Below, in pieces: positions 16,258 through 24,603 of a stretch of DNA of 43,929 bases. Where the stretch lies: positions 1-43,929 of the forward strand of contig JAVBOE010000042.1 of NCBI GenBank assembly GCA_031550925.1, written 5' to 3'. Both the position numbers and the translations under genes were made by a program. The notes beneath the pieces are model-generated. The model searched no databases. It was not told where the DNA came from and saw only the letters and a program-made list of their open reading frames with translations. Each line of letters opens with the position of its first letter. The stretch's first letter is position 1. The DNA comes from JAIRNF01 sp031550925 (lineage in GTDB: Bacteria > Bacteroidota > Bacteroidia > Bacteroidales > UBA932).

Positions 16258-16893
16258 ATGGATGCAAATGAATACATAGGTAAGCTGATTGAACAAGGCG
16301 AACATCAACGGCTTGACTTTAAATATGCGGTAAACGATTCTAAGAAGATTGCGCGTACACTTGCTGCTTTTGCAAATACCGATGGCGGTACACTGTTATT
16401 GGGGGTAAAAGACAACGGGCGTATAGTTGGTGTAAATAGCGACGAAGAATACTATATGATAGAAGCTGCGGCAGACCTCTATTGTAAGCCACCGGTAAAG
16501 TTTGATGTGCAACGATGGCAGGTAAATGGTAAGGTTGTGCTTGAGGTTATGGTGCAGAAAAGCGAAAAGCGACCACATTCGGCCCCTGATAAGAATGGTA
16601 AATATGCTGCGTATATCAGGGTAAAAGACGAAAATTTCGTTGCTAGCCCGATACAGGTGAAGGTGTGGAAGAAAATGGCGGATAAGCATTCTAAACCATT
16701 TGCATACTCACAGAAATACGATCTTGTTTTAGAAACGTTACGTAACAACGATAAACTTACACAGCTTCAAATTAGCAAGCTGGTATTCAGTTCCGAAAAA
16801 GAGATAGAAGAAATACTTATTGAGCTTATTTTGGCACAGCTGGTAAGTATAGAAACTACTGATACCGACACGTATTTCTCTATAAGTAAATAA
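16258..16893 (+). CDS. AlbA_2/Schlafen-type putative DNA-binding protein
   Basis: A 211-residue protein. Residues 1-115 form an AlbA_2 domain (formerly divergent AAA_4), with EHQRLDFKYAVNDSKKIARTLAAFANTDGG and LLLGVKDNGRIVGV as the family hallmarks. The C-terminal 70 residues (KYDLVLETLRNNDKLTQLQISKL onward) look like a winged helix. Such proteins are thought to bind nucleic acids and some act as regulators. The Schlafen relatives include RNA nucleases, but the acidic nuclease residues cannot be confirmed here. Function unknown. It stands alone with a candidate promoter. Confidence 0.75.
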   Translation: MDANEYIGKLIEQGEHQRLDFKYAVNDSKKIARTLAAFANTDGGTLLLGVKDNGRIVGVNSDEEYYMIEAAADLYCKPPVKFDVQRWQVNGKVVLEVMVQKSEKRPHSAPDKNGKYAAYIRVKDENFVASPIQVKVWKKMADKHSKPFAYSQKYDLVLETLRNNDKLTQLQISKLVFSSEKEIEEILIELILAQLVSIETTDTDTYFSISK

Positions 16894-16951
16894 TAGTATC
16901 ACGATGCACGTATAGCGATATGAGAAGCCCCCTTTGGGGGTTTGGGGGTTT
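16894..16951 (+). repeat. Composite intergenic repeat after the AlbA_2 gene
   Basis: The repeat begins right after the stop codon with AATAGTATCACGATGCACG, continues with TATAGCGATATGAGA and ends with the GC-rich AGCCCCCTTTGGGGG element followed by GTTTGGGGG. This is the shortest version of the composite repeat and shows the order most clearly. Confidence 0.7.
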
Positions 16952-17953
16952 TTAAGGGTTGTAAGTCGATTCTTCCAGTATTTTTCTATAATCGTTATTG
17001 GTCATTAGTTCGGGTAGGGTAGCGCTACTGTGTTTCATGTAGCGCTCTATAATACGGTAACCTATCCAATTGGGAGCCTTGCCTGGAGAGCCCGGAATGT
17101 TCGGAGTAAACGGTCCGTCTTCCGTCATTCGCCTTACTGTAGTGTAGTTAGTTTCGAATAGCTGCTTATTTTCAACCAGCTCCATCCACATATATTTTTC
17201 GTTATCCAAACACCATTGCAGCTCATCTTTTCTAAACCCGAATAGTGTGGTATCGGCTGTTTTGGGTAGCATAGTTTTTCCGAAATACATTAGCTTACCT
17301 TCGTATATCATAGTGGCAAGTAATGTTTCTCCCATCTTATCCCAGTAAAATTCGCCAATAGCCCATGCTGTAAGAACATTCAATGGTATACGTTCGCGGT
17401 ATAAATTTTTTTGTTTGTACTTAGGAAAATTCAGTTCAGAATATATCAGGTTATCCTGACCTAAGAACATATCCAACGAAACGCCAACGGCGTCGTCCAT
17501 TAGCATGAGAGCCTGATTGAATCCCGAAATATAGCTGTACACCTTAGGTATAAGTTTGCCTTCAAAGATTTTTGCATAACGTTCAAATCCTTCTTTCAGC
17601 TCTTTATTTATATCAGAAACATCGGCAAAACATACGGCTACCTTTTCGTGTGCTTCTTGTACAATACTATTGGTAAGAAACGATTGTAACTGTTCTGTGA
17701 AAATAGAATCTGACGGGTGTGCTATTCCAATTACGCCTGTGCAGTATAGCTCAAAAAAAGTTCCATACTTTTGGTTTATCTGCTCTACTTGAGCTTGTAT
17801 GCTATCAGCGTTGATAGCAAAAAGTTCTTTGTCGAAACGGATCAGCTTACCGGGTAGCTGTTCAATCGTATTATCATCGTTAAGCGTAGGGTTATTACCG
17901 CTGCAGCTATACGCTGCAATGATAAGCAATAACGCTATTATGTTTTTGTACAT
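16952..17953 (-). CDS. gldB: GldB-like gliding motility lipoprotein
   Basis: A 333-residue lipoprotein (lipobox AYSC, Cys17) of the GldB family, confined to Bacteroidota. Supporting segments are KLIRFDKELFAINADS near residue 36, IQAQVEQINQKYGTFFELYC, and the C-terminal PGKAPNWIGYRIIERYMK. In Flavobacterium GldB is required for gliding and for the type IX secretion machinery. In non-gliding relatives the homologue is kept and its role is unclear. No other gld or por genes are present here, so motility cannot be inferred. It diverges from nadE. Confidence 0.85.
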   Translation of the reverse strand: MYKNIIALLLIIAAYSCSGNNPTLNDDNTIEQLPGKLIRFDKELFAINADSIQAQVEQINQKYGTFFELYCTGVIGIAHPSDSIFTEQLQSFLTNSIVQEAHEKVAVCFADVSDINKELKEGFERYAKIFEGKLIPKVYSYISGFNQALMLMDDAVGVSLDMFLGQDNLIYSELNFPKYKQKNLYRERIPLNVLTAWAIGEFYWDKMGETLLATMIYEGKLMYFGKTMLPKTADTTLFGFRKDELQWCLDNEKYMWMELVENKQLFETNYTTVRRMTEDGPFTPNIPGSPGKAPNWIGYRIIERYMKHSSATLPELMTNNDYRKILEESTYNP

Positions 17954-18000
17954 AAAGTATTAATTATTTGTAAAGTGATAGATTAGAAAGGGTAAATTTA

Positions 18001-18008
18001 TAAATTTG
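18001..18008 (+). promoter_or_regulatory. Candidate -7 element of nadE
   Basis: TAAATTTG matches TAnnTTTG 65 bases before the nadE start. No -33 element at the usual distance. Confidence 0.3.
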
Positions 18009-18072
18009 CTAGCAATAATCTATCTATAATGTTTTAGGTACAAAATGATAGATCTGATAGGAGGTAGAAATT

Positions 18073-18912
18073 ATGAGCGTGAAATTTGAAAAGAGTACAG
18101 AAGAAATACACAAGCTGTTAGTTGAAGGGATTTGTCGTTTTTTTGAACCGTTTACTACGAAAAAGGCGACTCTTGGTCTATCCGGAGGGTTAGATTCTGC
18201 AGTTGTTTTAGCATTGGCGGTAGAGGCTATAGGAGCGAAGAATATCAAGGTGTTGCTTATGCCATCGGAGTATTCTACGGTGCATTCTATTACCGATGCG
18301 GTGCTGCTGGCAGATACGCTAAAAGTGGACTACAATATTATTGAAATAACCCCTATTTTTAAGGAGTTCAACAGGTCGTTAACGCCTGTTTTTAAGGACA
18401 AAGAGTGTGATGTAACGGAAGAAAATCTGCAAGCCCGCATACGGGGAACATTGCTTATGTCGCTATCAAATAAGTTAGGTCATATTTTGCTTAATACGAG
18501 CAATAAAAGCGAGTTGGCTGTTGGTTACGGAACGCTCTATGGCGATTTATGCGGAGCAGTGTCTGTTTTAGGCGATATCTATAAAACACAGGCATACGAT
18601 CTTGCCCGCTTTATTAACCGAGATGAGGAAGTAATTCCTACAAATATTATACTGAAAGCGCCATCTGCCGAGCTTCGTCACGACCAGAAAGACTCTGACT
18701 CTTTGCCCGACTACGAAGAGCTGGATGCAATTCTTTTTATGATGATCGAAAAAGGTATGACCGGAAAGGAGATTCTAGAACAAGGAGTTGATAAATACTT
18801 GTTAAATAAAGTAGTTGCTCTTACAAAGACAAATAAGTTTAAAGCTCTTCAGTGTCCACCTATCATAAAGATTTCTTCAAAGCCTTTAGTATCGGAGTAT
18901 AAATGGGTATAG
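18073..18912 (+). CDS. nadE: Ammonia-dependent NAD+ synthetase
   Basis: A 279-residue NAD synthetase that amidates nicotinic acid adenine dinucleotide to NAD+ using ATP. The PP-loop SGGLDSA is at residues 37-43. NTSNKSELAVGYGTLYGDLCGA binds NaAD, and the C-terminal LRHDQKDSDSLPDYEELD segment is typical. There is no N-terminal glutaminase domain, so ammonia is the direct nitrogen donor. The start ATG at 18073 is preceded by GGAGGT, an unusually good Shine-Dalgarno sequence for Bacteroidota. A Crp/Fnr regulator gene follows after 72 bases with its own promoter. Confidence 0.95.
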   Translation: MSVKFEKSTEEIHKLLVEGICRFFEPFTTKKATLGLSGGLDSAVVLALAVEAIGAKNIKVLLMPSEYSTVHSITDAVLLADTLKVDYNIIEITPIFKEFNRSLTPVFKDKECDVTEENLQARIRGTLLMSLSNKLGHILLNTSNKSELAVGYGTLYGDLCGAVSVLGDIYKTQAYDLARFINRDEEVIPTNIILKAPSAELRHDQKDSDSLPDYEELDAILFMMIEKGMTGKEILEQGVDKYLLNKVVALTKTNKFKALQCPPIIKISSKPLVSEYKWV

Positions 18913-18934
18913 TAGCCTTATTTACCGCATCTTG

Positions 18935-18966
18935 CTTGCTAGTTTAGAAAATTTGATGTAGATTTG
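18935..18966 (+). promoter_or_regulatory. Promoter of the Crp/Fnr gene
   Basis: CTTG at 18935-18938, 20 bases, then TAGATTTG at 18959-18966. Spacing and -7 element match the Bacteroidota consensus; the -33 has one mismatch. Confidence 0.55.
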
Positions 18967-18984
18967 TGTTGAAAAACATATTTT

Positions 18985-19686
18985 ATGAATCAAAATTCAA
19001 TAGACTTCAATAAATGTATGAGTGCTGTCTTCACCCTCTTTCCGAAGCTAAGAGAGGAAGAAAAAGATTTAATGAGGCAGCATACCACTTTTACTACCTG
19101 TCGTAAGAATGAGATGATATATAAAGAAGGAGAAAGACCAACAGGTTTGATCGTTCTGGTAAAAGGTAAGGTAAAGGTATTTAAAGAAGGAGTAGGAGGG
19201 CGAGATCAAATAGTACGTATGGCGAAGCCGGTAGGATTGTTTGGGTATCGTGCTTTGTTTGCCGAAGAAAACCATATCGCCTCTGCTCAAACAATTGAGA
19301 ATTCTATTATAGCCACAGTTGATAAAGCATGTTTGTATAATATACTTCATTCAAACGTAGAGCTAACGTTAGATATTCTGAAAGGCATTGCCACAGAGTT
19401 AGGTTTCTCTAATAGCAGAACGGTTACGTTAACTCAAAAACATATCAGAGGCAGGTTGGCTGAATCGTTGATTTTTCTTAAAGATACATATGGGTTAGAG
19501 GCAGATGGAAAGACGCTTAAGGTATATTTACTACGTGAAGATTTAGCAAACCTTTCGAACATGACAACCTCTAATGCAATTCGTACGTTGTCGAATTTTA
19601 GCGAAGAAAATATTATTTCGCTAGATGGACGTAAGATAAAGATTATAGATCTATCTCGGTTAGAAAAAATTAGCGAGCGAGGATAA
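18985..19686 (+). CDS. Crp/Fnr-family transcriptional regulator
   Basis: A 233-residue regulator. Residues 20-140 form a cyclic-nucleotide-binding-like sensor domain (EMIYKEGERPTGLIVLVKGKVKVFKEG). Residues 150-220 form a winged helix (HIRGRLAESLIFLKDTYG, then LSNMTTSNAIRTLSNFSEE as recognition region). The Fnr pattern of N-terminal iron-sulfur cysteines is absent. The phosphate-binding cassette of true CRP is not obvious either, so the ligand is unknown. Targets unknown. It follows nadE but appears to have its own promoter. Confidence 0.88.
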   Translation: MNQNSIDFNKCMSAVFTLFPKLREEEKDLMRQHTTFTTCRKNEMIYKEGERPTGLIVLVKGKVKVFKEGVGGRDQIVRMAKPVGLFGYRALFAEENHIASAQTIENSIIATVDKACLYNILHSNVELTLDILKGIATELGFSNSRTVTLTQKHIRGRLAESLIFLKDTYGLEADGKTLKVYLLREDLANLSNMTTSNAIRTLSNFSEENIISLDGRKIKIIDLSRLEKISERG

Positions 19687-19691
19687 TAAAC

Positions 19692-19850
19692 TCGTCATTT
19701 CGAGCGAAGCGAGAAATCCGATTAATAGTAGCACGAAGCAAGTATCAAGTATCACGAAAAAGACTTTTAAGTCGTGCTTCGTGATACTTTCATTTTATGC
19801 ATACCCCATCGTGCTTCGTGATACATTTATCGTGATACGCTCATTTTCAC
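19692..19850. repeat. Mirrored intergenic repeats between convergent genes
   Basis: After the Crp/Fnr stop codon come one copy of the TCATTTCGAGCGAAGCGAGA element (19692-19718) and GTATCACG units in plus orientation (19725-19757). From 19779 to 19850 the same units run in minus orientation (CGTGCTTCGTGATAC), leading to the stop of the deacetylase gene. An exact 11-bp inverted pair is 19747-19757 with 19779-19789. Confidence 0.75.
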
Positions 19851-19855
19851 ATTAG

Positions 19856-20473
19856 CTACTGTTCGATTCGCCTACATTGGTAGCCTTCCTTTTTTAAAAA
19901 TTCCAAGGCTCGAGGGAGTGCGTACCGGAGGTTTTTTGAAGCTTTAAGAGAATCGTGAAAGACAATGATAGAGCCGGGTCGAGCATTTTTTGTTACAGCT
20001 CGCAGACAACGTTTTCGCGATATGGTTCTATTATAATCGTGAGTAAGAACATCCCACATAATTATTTTGTAGCGTTCGCTTAGCACTTTTATTTGCCGTG
20101 GCGTAAACCGCGCGTATGGAGGGCGGAGTAGGTTGGTGCTGATAAATGTTTCAGCAAAGTTGTAATCTTCTATATATCTGCCAAGGCTCATTCCCCAACC
20201 TTTCTGATGGCTGTATGAATGGTTACCAACAGCGTGCCCACGCCTTACAATTTCTTGAAATATTTCGGGATACAGCTCTATATTTTTTCCTAAGCAAAAA
20301 AATGTTGCTTTAGCATCGTATTTATCAAGTGTATCTAGTACCCAAGGAGTAATATCGGGTGTAGGACCATCATCAAATGTAATAAAGACAGAACGTCCCA
20401 CTTCTTCTTCAGAAAAATTCCAAATTAGATATGGAAACAAACGCTTAAAAAATTTTGGCGGCCTGAAATACAT
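19856..20473 (-). CDS. Polysaccharide deacetylase (NodB domain)
   Basis: A 205-residue carbohydrate esterase family 4 protein. The metal triad is visible: TFDDGP (Asp34, Asp35) and NHSYSH (His85, His89). RPPYARFTPRQ is the third motif, and HDSLKASKNL carries the fourth. These enzymes remove N-acetyl groups from sugars such as peptidoglycan or exopolysaccharide GlcNAc. There is no signal peptide; only a short basic, aromatic N terminus. A cytoplasmic or membrane-associated location is therefore likely. It starts five bases after the stop of the DUF2723 gene, so the two are an operon. That suggests a glycan-related pathway, though the substrate is unknown. Confidence 0.88.
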   Translation of the reverse strand: MYFRPPKFFKRLFPYLIWNFSEEEVGRSVFITFDDGPTPDITPWVLDTLDKYDAKATFFCLGKNIELYPEIFQEIVRRGHAVGNHSYSHQKGWGMSLGRYIEDYNFAETFISTNLLRPPYARFTPRQIKVLSERYKIIMWDVLTHDYNRTISRKRCLRAVTKNARPGSIIVFHDSLKASKNLRYALPRALEFLKKEGYQCRRIEQ

Positions 20474-20478
20474 AAAAG

Positions 20479-23400
20479 CTATCTAAATAAAGAACCGAAA
20501 ATTTGGTTGTATTTTGTGTATAAAGCCAAAGCGTCTTGCTGCAGGCTATACTTATATACTCCGCTTATATCCCTAATTCTTTCTGCGCTTGACAAAGATG
20601 TCCAAATATCTCGTCCTAGCGAATACCATTCTTTCATTGGGAACGATGCATAAAGATCCAGCTCCTTCCTTACTTCATTCAATGTCTTTGTCAGAATTTT
20701 TTCAGCTTTCTCATTTTCTCCTGCTTGCGCGTAAAGTTGTCCGATTGGTATAACATATATTGAGTATGGCTCCATGAATTCCGGCATCACTTCCATGCAT
20801 TTATCCAGTATGTGTACCGCTTTTTCGTGTTTGCCCTCTTTAATAAGCGCCTCTGCTAGCTGAGTAAATGTTGTTCTGTATATTGCTATTTGGCGAGCTA
20901 CAGATTCATCAAGATAAATGTTCTTGTCGTTTAATCCGCGGAAACGGAATGTATTCATCATTAGATCGTAGGATCTTTCTGTATCTACTCGCGTAGGATT
21001 TACGTTAGGCGTAATCATTTTTGCTAAGCCGGAAGTTTGAATGTATGGCGAAAACTCTTGGCTATAGTTAGCCGGCATAGTAATGAAATACATTGGCCTG
21101 TCTTCAAAATTATTGGCAATAATATCGAAAATAGCTAGCTGATTTTTTGCATACGTGGGTTGTTTTAAACTCACAACTAGAGGTTTCCGAACATTCTCAT
21201 CGCTAATAGTATCAGAGAGAATACCCGCCTGCTTAACACGATTAATATCAAAGTCCACAACTACCGTATCAATCGGGAAATAGTTGATAGGTCTAAGATA
21301 GTACGGACTATTCATTTTTGCTTTAGGATTATCTGACATAACAAAATCTAACGCCGATTTGAAGCTGTATATACCATTGATTTGATGATCTACGCCAACT
21401 ATATTTCTGCGCGATCCGGCAATACTTTCAGGCGTTGCTGAAGTTTTTAGCGCATCAGATTTGTATGTTTTTCGCATCATCTGCTCGTAGTACCAATCAG
21501 AGTAGAGGTACGATACGTTAGAAACTCTTACATCCGTGCGTACTCCTTCAACTTCCTGAGAATACCATCCGGCAAATGTATCGCTGTCGCCATAGGTAAA
21601 GATAACCGCATTTGGTAAGCATGAATTTAGCATGTTGTATCCAAAATCGGTTAGAAGGTATCTTCCCGATCTGTCGTGATCGTTCCAGTTTTCACTGGCC
21701 ATTAGCACCGGAACGGCTAAGAGGGATATTGCTGTAGAAGAAATTGCGGCAATTTTTGCGGGAGCTAATTTTCGTAATAACGCATATACACCGGCAACTC
21801 CAAGTCCAATCCAAATGGCAAAGGCGTAGAAAGAACCGGCATATGCATAATCTCGCTCTCTTGGCTGGTAGGGTGTTTGGTTAAGGTATATAACGATAGC
21901 TATACCTGTAAAAAAGAATAGAAGCAGTACAATTGTAAAGTCTTTTTTATTGGCAACTAAATGTACTACAAGGCCTATTATTCCTAGTAATAGAGGGAGC
22001 ATGTAGTACTTATTGTTTCCCTTATTATTGGCTAAGTATTCGGGCAAGTTTTCTTTGTCTTGTTTACCTAAACGAGCGTCATCTAAAAACTTTATTCCCG
22101 TAATCCAGTTACCTCTCAACGGATCGCCGTGTCCCTGCAAATCATTTTGACGCCCGGAGAAGTTCCAAAGGAAATAGCGCCAGTACATCCAGTTAACTTG
22201 ATAGCTGAAAAAGTAGCTTAGGTTATTGCTGAAGCTTGGCTTTAGAATAGGCTTGTTATCTCTACCTACTATGTAACCGCCTCTATCATCTTGCACCGGC
22301 TGTCCGTCTGTTCCTCCCCAACCTCTGTACACCATCACATGTTCATCAGTATCGCTATACATGCGCGGGAAAATAGTTTTAAACTGGGGAGCATATATAG
22401 GTTTTATTTTTTCATCAACTTTCTCATACTTATCGCCAACACGAGCATAAGAGTCTGTAATCTCATAGTCAATCAAAGGTGCAGTATAATAGTGACCGTA
22501 GAGAAGCGGCGTTGTACCATACTGATCTCGGTTGAGGTACGACATTAACGAAAACATGTTATCGGGGTTATTTTGATCCATAGGAGGATTGGCTGACGAA
22601 CGAATCACAATCATTGCATAGCTACCGTATCCTAAGCAAATAAGTGCGGCACAAAGGATTATAGCGTTTGCTAACACACGTCCTTTCTTCAACGTGTAGT
22701 ATATGCCGAAAATGAAAAGACCTGCAACTATGGCAATAAAGAAGAGTAAACCCGAGTTTATAGGCAAACCAAAGCTATTTACAAATAGCAGCTCAACCTT
22801 GGAGGCAAATAGCGGTAGTAGCGGGATAATGCCATACAATATTACGACTAAAATCACGATGGATGTAGCCGCGGCCTTAATGCATCCCCATGCTGAGAAC
22901 TTGTACTTTTTGAAGTAGTACACCATTACAATGGCCGGGATAACCAAGAGATTTAACAGGTGCACTCCGATAGACAACCCCATTAAGTAGGCAATAAGTA
23001 CTAGCCACCTGTTGGCATAAGGCTCGTCTGCTACTTCTTCCCATTTTAGAACAGCCCAAAAAACGACAGCGGTAAACAGCGAAGAGGTACCATATACTTC
23101 ACCTTCTACTGCCGAAAACCAGAAAGTATCGGAAAAAGTATAGGCCAACGCACCAACAACACCGGTACCAAGGCATAGAATAAGTTCGGATACGCTAAGC
23201 TCATCACCTTTCTTTTTGAGCATTTTACCGAATAGATGTGTAATTGTCCAAAACAGAAAGAGGATGGTAAATGCGCTTGCCAGCGCAGACATAGTGTTTA
23301 CCATTAGAGCAACATTCTCGACACCGGGAGCAAATAAGGTAAAAATTCGTCCCATTAGTAAGAAAAATGGAGCTCCTGGGGGGTGCCCAACCTCCAGCTT

Positions 23401-23532
23401 ATATGCCGCCGAAATAAACTCTCCACAATCCCAAAGGCTGGCAGTTGGTTCTAAGCACATTATGTAGGTTATGGCTGCTATGGCAAACATTAACCATGCC
23501 GTATATAGGTTTAGCTTCTTAAAACTCATCAT
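20479..23532 (-). CDS. DUF2723 polytopic membrane glycosyltransferase with TPR tail
   Basis: A 1017-residue protein. The N-terminal half has about ten membrane helices and the DUF2723 signature CLEPTASLWDCGEFISAAYKL followed by EVGHPPGAPFF. This family is related to protein O-mannosyltransferases and the GT-C fold, with TMEM260 as the eukaryotic relative. The acidic residue in DCGEF is the likely catalytic loop residue. Residues 540-650 add further helices. The C-terminal third is soluble, with TPR-like helices near 910-970 (KEGKHEKAVHILDKCMEVMP). Bacteroidota commonly O-mannosylate secreted proteins, so a role in protein or glycan modification at the inner membrane is likely. It heads an operon with the deacetylase. 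Confidence 0.88.
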   Translation of the reverse strand: MMSFKKLNLYTAWLMFAIAAITYIMCLEPTASLWDCGEFISAAYKLEVGHPPGAPFFLLMGRIFTLFAPGVENVALMVNTMSALASAFTILFLFWTITHLFGKMLKKKGDELSVSELILCLGTGVVGALAYTFSDTFWFSAVEGEVYGTSSLFTAVVFWAVLKWEEVADEPYANRWLVLIAYLMGLSIGVHLLNLLVIPAIVMVYYFKKYKFSAWGCIKAAATSIVILVVILYGIIPLLPLFASKVELLFVNSFGLPINSGLLFFIAIVAGLFIFGIYYTLKKGRVLANAIILCAALICLGYGSYAMIVIRSSANPPMDQNNPDNMFSLMSYLNRDQYGTTPLLYGHYYTAPLIDYEITDSYARVGDKYEKVDEKIKPIYAPQFKTIFPRMYSDTDEHVMVYRGWGGTDGQPVQDDRGGYIVGRDNKPILKPSFSNNLSYFFSYQVNWMYWRYFLWNFSGRQNDLQGHGDPLRGNWITGIKFLDDARLGKQDKENLPEYLANNKGNNKYYMLPLLLGIIGLVVHLVANKKDFTIVLLLFFFTGIAIVIYLNQTPYQPRERDYAYAGSFYAFAIWIGLGVAGVYALLRKLAPAKIAAISSTAISLLAVPVLMASENWNDHDRSGRYLLTDFGYNMLNSCLPNAVIFTYGDSDTFAGWYSQEVEGVRTDVRVSNVSYLYSDWYYEQMMRKTYKSDALKTSATPESIAGSRRNIVGVDHQINGIYSFKSALDFVMSDNPKAKMNSPYYLRPINYFPIDTVVVDFDINRVKQAGILSDTISDENVRKPLVVSLKQPTYAKNQLAIFDIIANNFEDRPMYFITMPANYSQEFSPYIQTSGLAKMITPNVNPTRVDTERSYDLMMNTFRFRGLNDKNIYLDESVARQIAIYRTTFTQLAEALIKEGKHEKAVHILDKCMEVMPEFMEPYSIYVIPIGQLYAQAGENEKAEKILTKTLNEVRKELDLYASFPMKEWYSLGRDIWTSLSSAERIRDISGVYKYSLQQDALALYTKYNQIFGSLFR

Positions 23533-23565
23533 ATGCTATTGGAATTATGTTGGTAATATAGAAAG

Positions 23566-23596
23566 CAAAAGTATAAAAAGTTTGTATGGTTTGAAA
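23566..23596 (-). promoter_or_regulatory. Promoter of the DUF2723-deacetylase operon
   Basis: On the minus strand TTTC, 19 bases, then TACTTTTG. The -7 is a full match and the -33 has one mismatch. It lies about 35 bases before the start codon. Confidence 0.5.
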
Positions 23597-23706
23597 GTTA
23601 ATCGTGAGTGGTTAGTTGTTAAGCGGAAGAGATAATGTGATAATGTGGAGATATGCTAAGCTCATTGCCTCTTGTTGCCCGGTTCGGAGCTTGTGCTAAA
23701 CAACTG

Positions 23707-23895
23707 TTACACCTTGTTACAAGTGTTACATTCATCATACGTTACTATGATACCCTCGTTCGTACCGGCTACAAATTGGCGTAAACAGTGACTAAAGCAG
23801 AATATCTCATTCAGCATACTGCTACTATTCAGGAAATGTGGCTCTGCCGAGTTGTCAGCTTCCCCTTCGGTAAATATAATACTATGTTTTTTCGC
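23707..23895 (-). pseudogene. Possible gene remnant or start-less small ORF
   Basis: A minus-strand frame of 62 codons is open between two stop codons and reads like protein, for example IIFTEGEADNSAEPHFLNS and YDECNTCNKV with four Cys in all. There is no ATG, GTG or TTG at its beginning; the first Met is residue 27. It is flanked by intergenic repeats. It could be the decayed end of a gene, a small protein using a rare start, or chance. I do not recognise a family. Confidence 0.25.
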
Positions 23896-23904
23896 CTATC
23901 TTAT

Positions 23905-23956
23905 ATCACAATACACTGTACTTTTTTCGAGATACGTGATACTTGTATCGTGATAC
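23905..23956 (-). repeat. GTATCACG repeat after mpg
   Basis: Read on the minus strand, the units GTATCACGATACAAGTATCA and further CGTATC-type units begin ten bases after the mpg stop codon, in the same orientation relative to the gene as the copies after elbB, purB and the amidohydrolase gene. Confidence 0.7.
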
Positions 23957-23965
23957 ATTAACGGA

Positions 23966-24469
23966 TTATGTCACAACAAACCTCCATGGCTTATCTTTCC
24001 ACTCTTTAGCGTAGTCAATTCCGATACGTGGAGTGGTGGTGTATGTAGGCTTCTCGTTGCTGTCTTCAATCCAAATTCTAGGAGATGGAATTAGCTCTCC
24101 ATAAAAATTTTTATCAAGGGCTAAGCGCTTGGTTAATCGCCCGGGACCTACAAAGCCTTCTATCCCTCTGATTAGTACAGCCTGAGGCTCTTCTTCTTGG
24201 CCTGTTACAATATTCAGCATCCAGTACATGCCATATATGAGGTACATGTATATTTTACCTCCGCCATGAAATAAAACTTCTGTTCGTTTAGTGCGTCCTT
24301 TGCAGGCGTGGCAAGCCAGGTCTTCCGTACCCCTGTATGCTTCTACTTCTACTATTCTAAAACGTTCAATCTCTCCATTCTCATACTTACGGACTAACGT
24401 TTTTCCGAGTAGCTCAGGTGCCACAATCAGCACATCGCGTTTAAAAAAAACTGTTGGTAATACTCTCAT
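23966..24469 (-). CDS. mpg: 3-methyladenine DNA glycosylase (AAG/MPG family)
   Basis: A 167-residue alkylpurine DNA glycosylase of the mammalian AAG type, which starts base excision repair by removing alkylated or deaminated purines. Diagnostic segments are LGKTLVRKYENG, the catalytic Glu in IVEVEAYRGTEDLACHA, the tyrosine-rich IYMYLIYGMYWMLNIVTG (minor-groove intercalation region), and VGPGRLTKRLALDKN. It is shorter than most bacterial members (about 190-200 residues), with a compact C terminus ending DKPWRFVVT, which nevertheless matches the usual family end. It is a single gene, divergent from the DUF4296 gene. Confidence 0.93.
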   Translation of the reverse strand: MRVLPTVFFKRDVLIVAPELLGKTLVRKYENGEIERFRIVEVEAYRGTEDLACHACKGRTKRTEVLFHGGGKIYMYLIYGMYWMLNIVTGQEEEPQAVLIRGIEGFVGPGRLTKRLALDKNFYGELIPSPRIWIEDSNEKPTYTTTPRIGIDYAKEWKDKPWRFVVT

Positions 24470-24547
24470 TTAGATGCTCTACCAATGATAATTTGTATTT
24501 ATTTAGCGTTATTTACAGCTTAAAAAGGTATATAGCAAATACCGTTT

Positions 24548-24579
24548 TTTTATTATTAAAGCAGTAAATAGTATATTTG
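24548..24579 (+). promoter_or_regulatory. Promoter of the DUF4296-amidohydrolase operon
   Basis: TTTT, 20 bases, then TATATTTG at 24572-24579. The -7 is a full match. It lies just before the start chosen for the DUF4296 protein and inside the longer alternative frame, which argues against that longer start. Confidence 0.5.
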
Positions 24580-24603
24580 CCGTTCGTTCCGGAATTTAAA
24601 TGT

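Larger units (their letters stand above)
23533..23965. other. 433-base intergenic region upstream of the DUF2723 gene
   Basis: It holds the DUF2723 promoter, a repeat unit of the ATATGC type (about 23629-23660), the open minus-strand frame at 23707-23895, and GTATCACG repeats in minus orientation at about 23905-23956, next to the mpg stop codon. No RNA gene is recognisable. Confidence 0.6.

Noticed and set aside
19692..19850. CRISPR-like array of short repeats
   Set aside because: Repeat units vary in length and orientation, spacing is irregular and no cas genes are present.
23660..23900. tRNA or small RNA in the 433-base gap
   Set aside because: A GGTTCG-like string is present but no cloverleaf arms or CCA end can be drawn.
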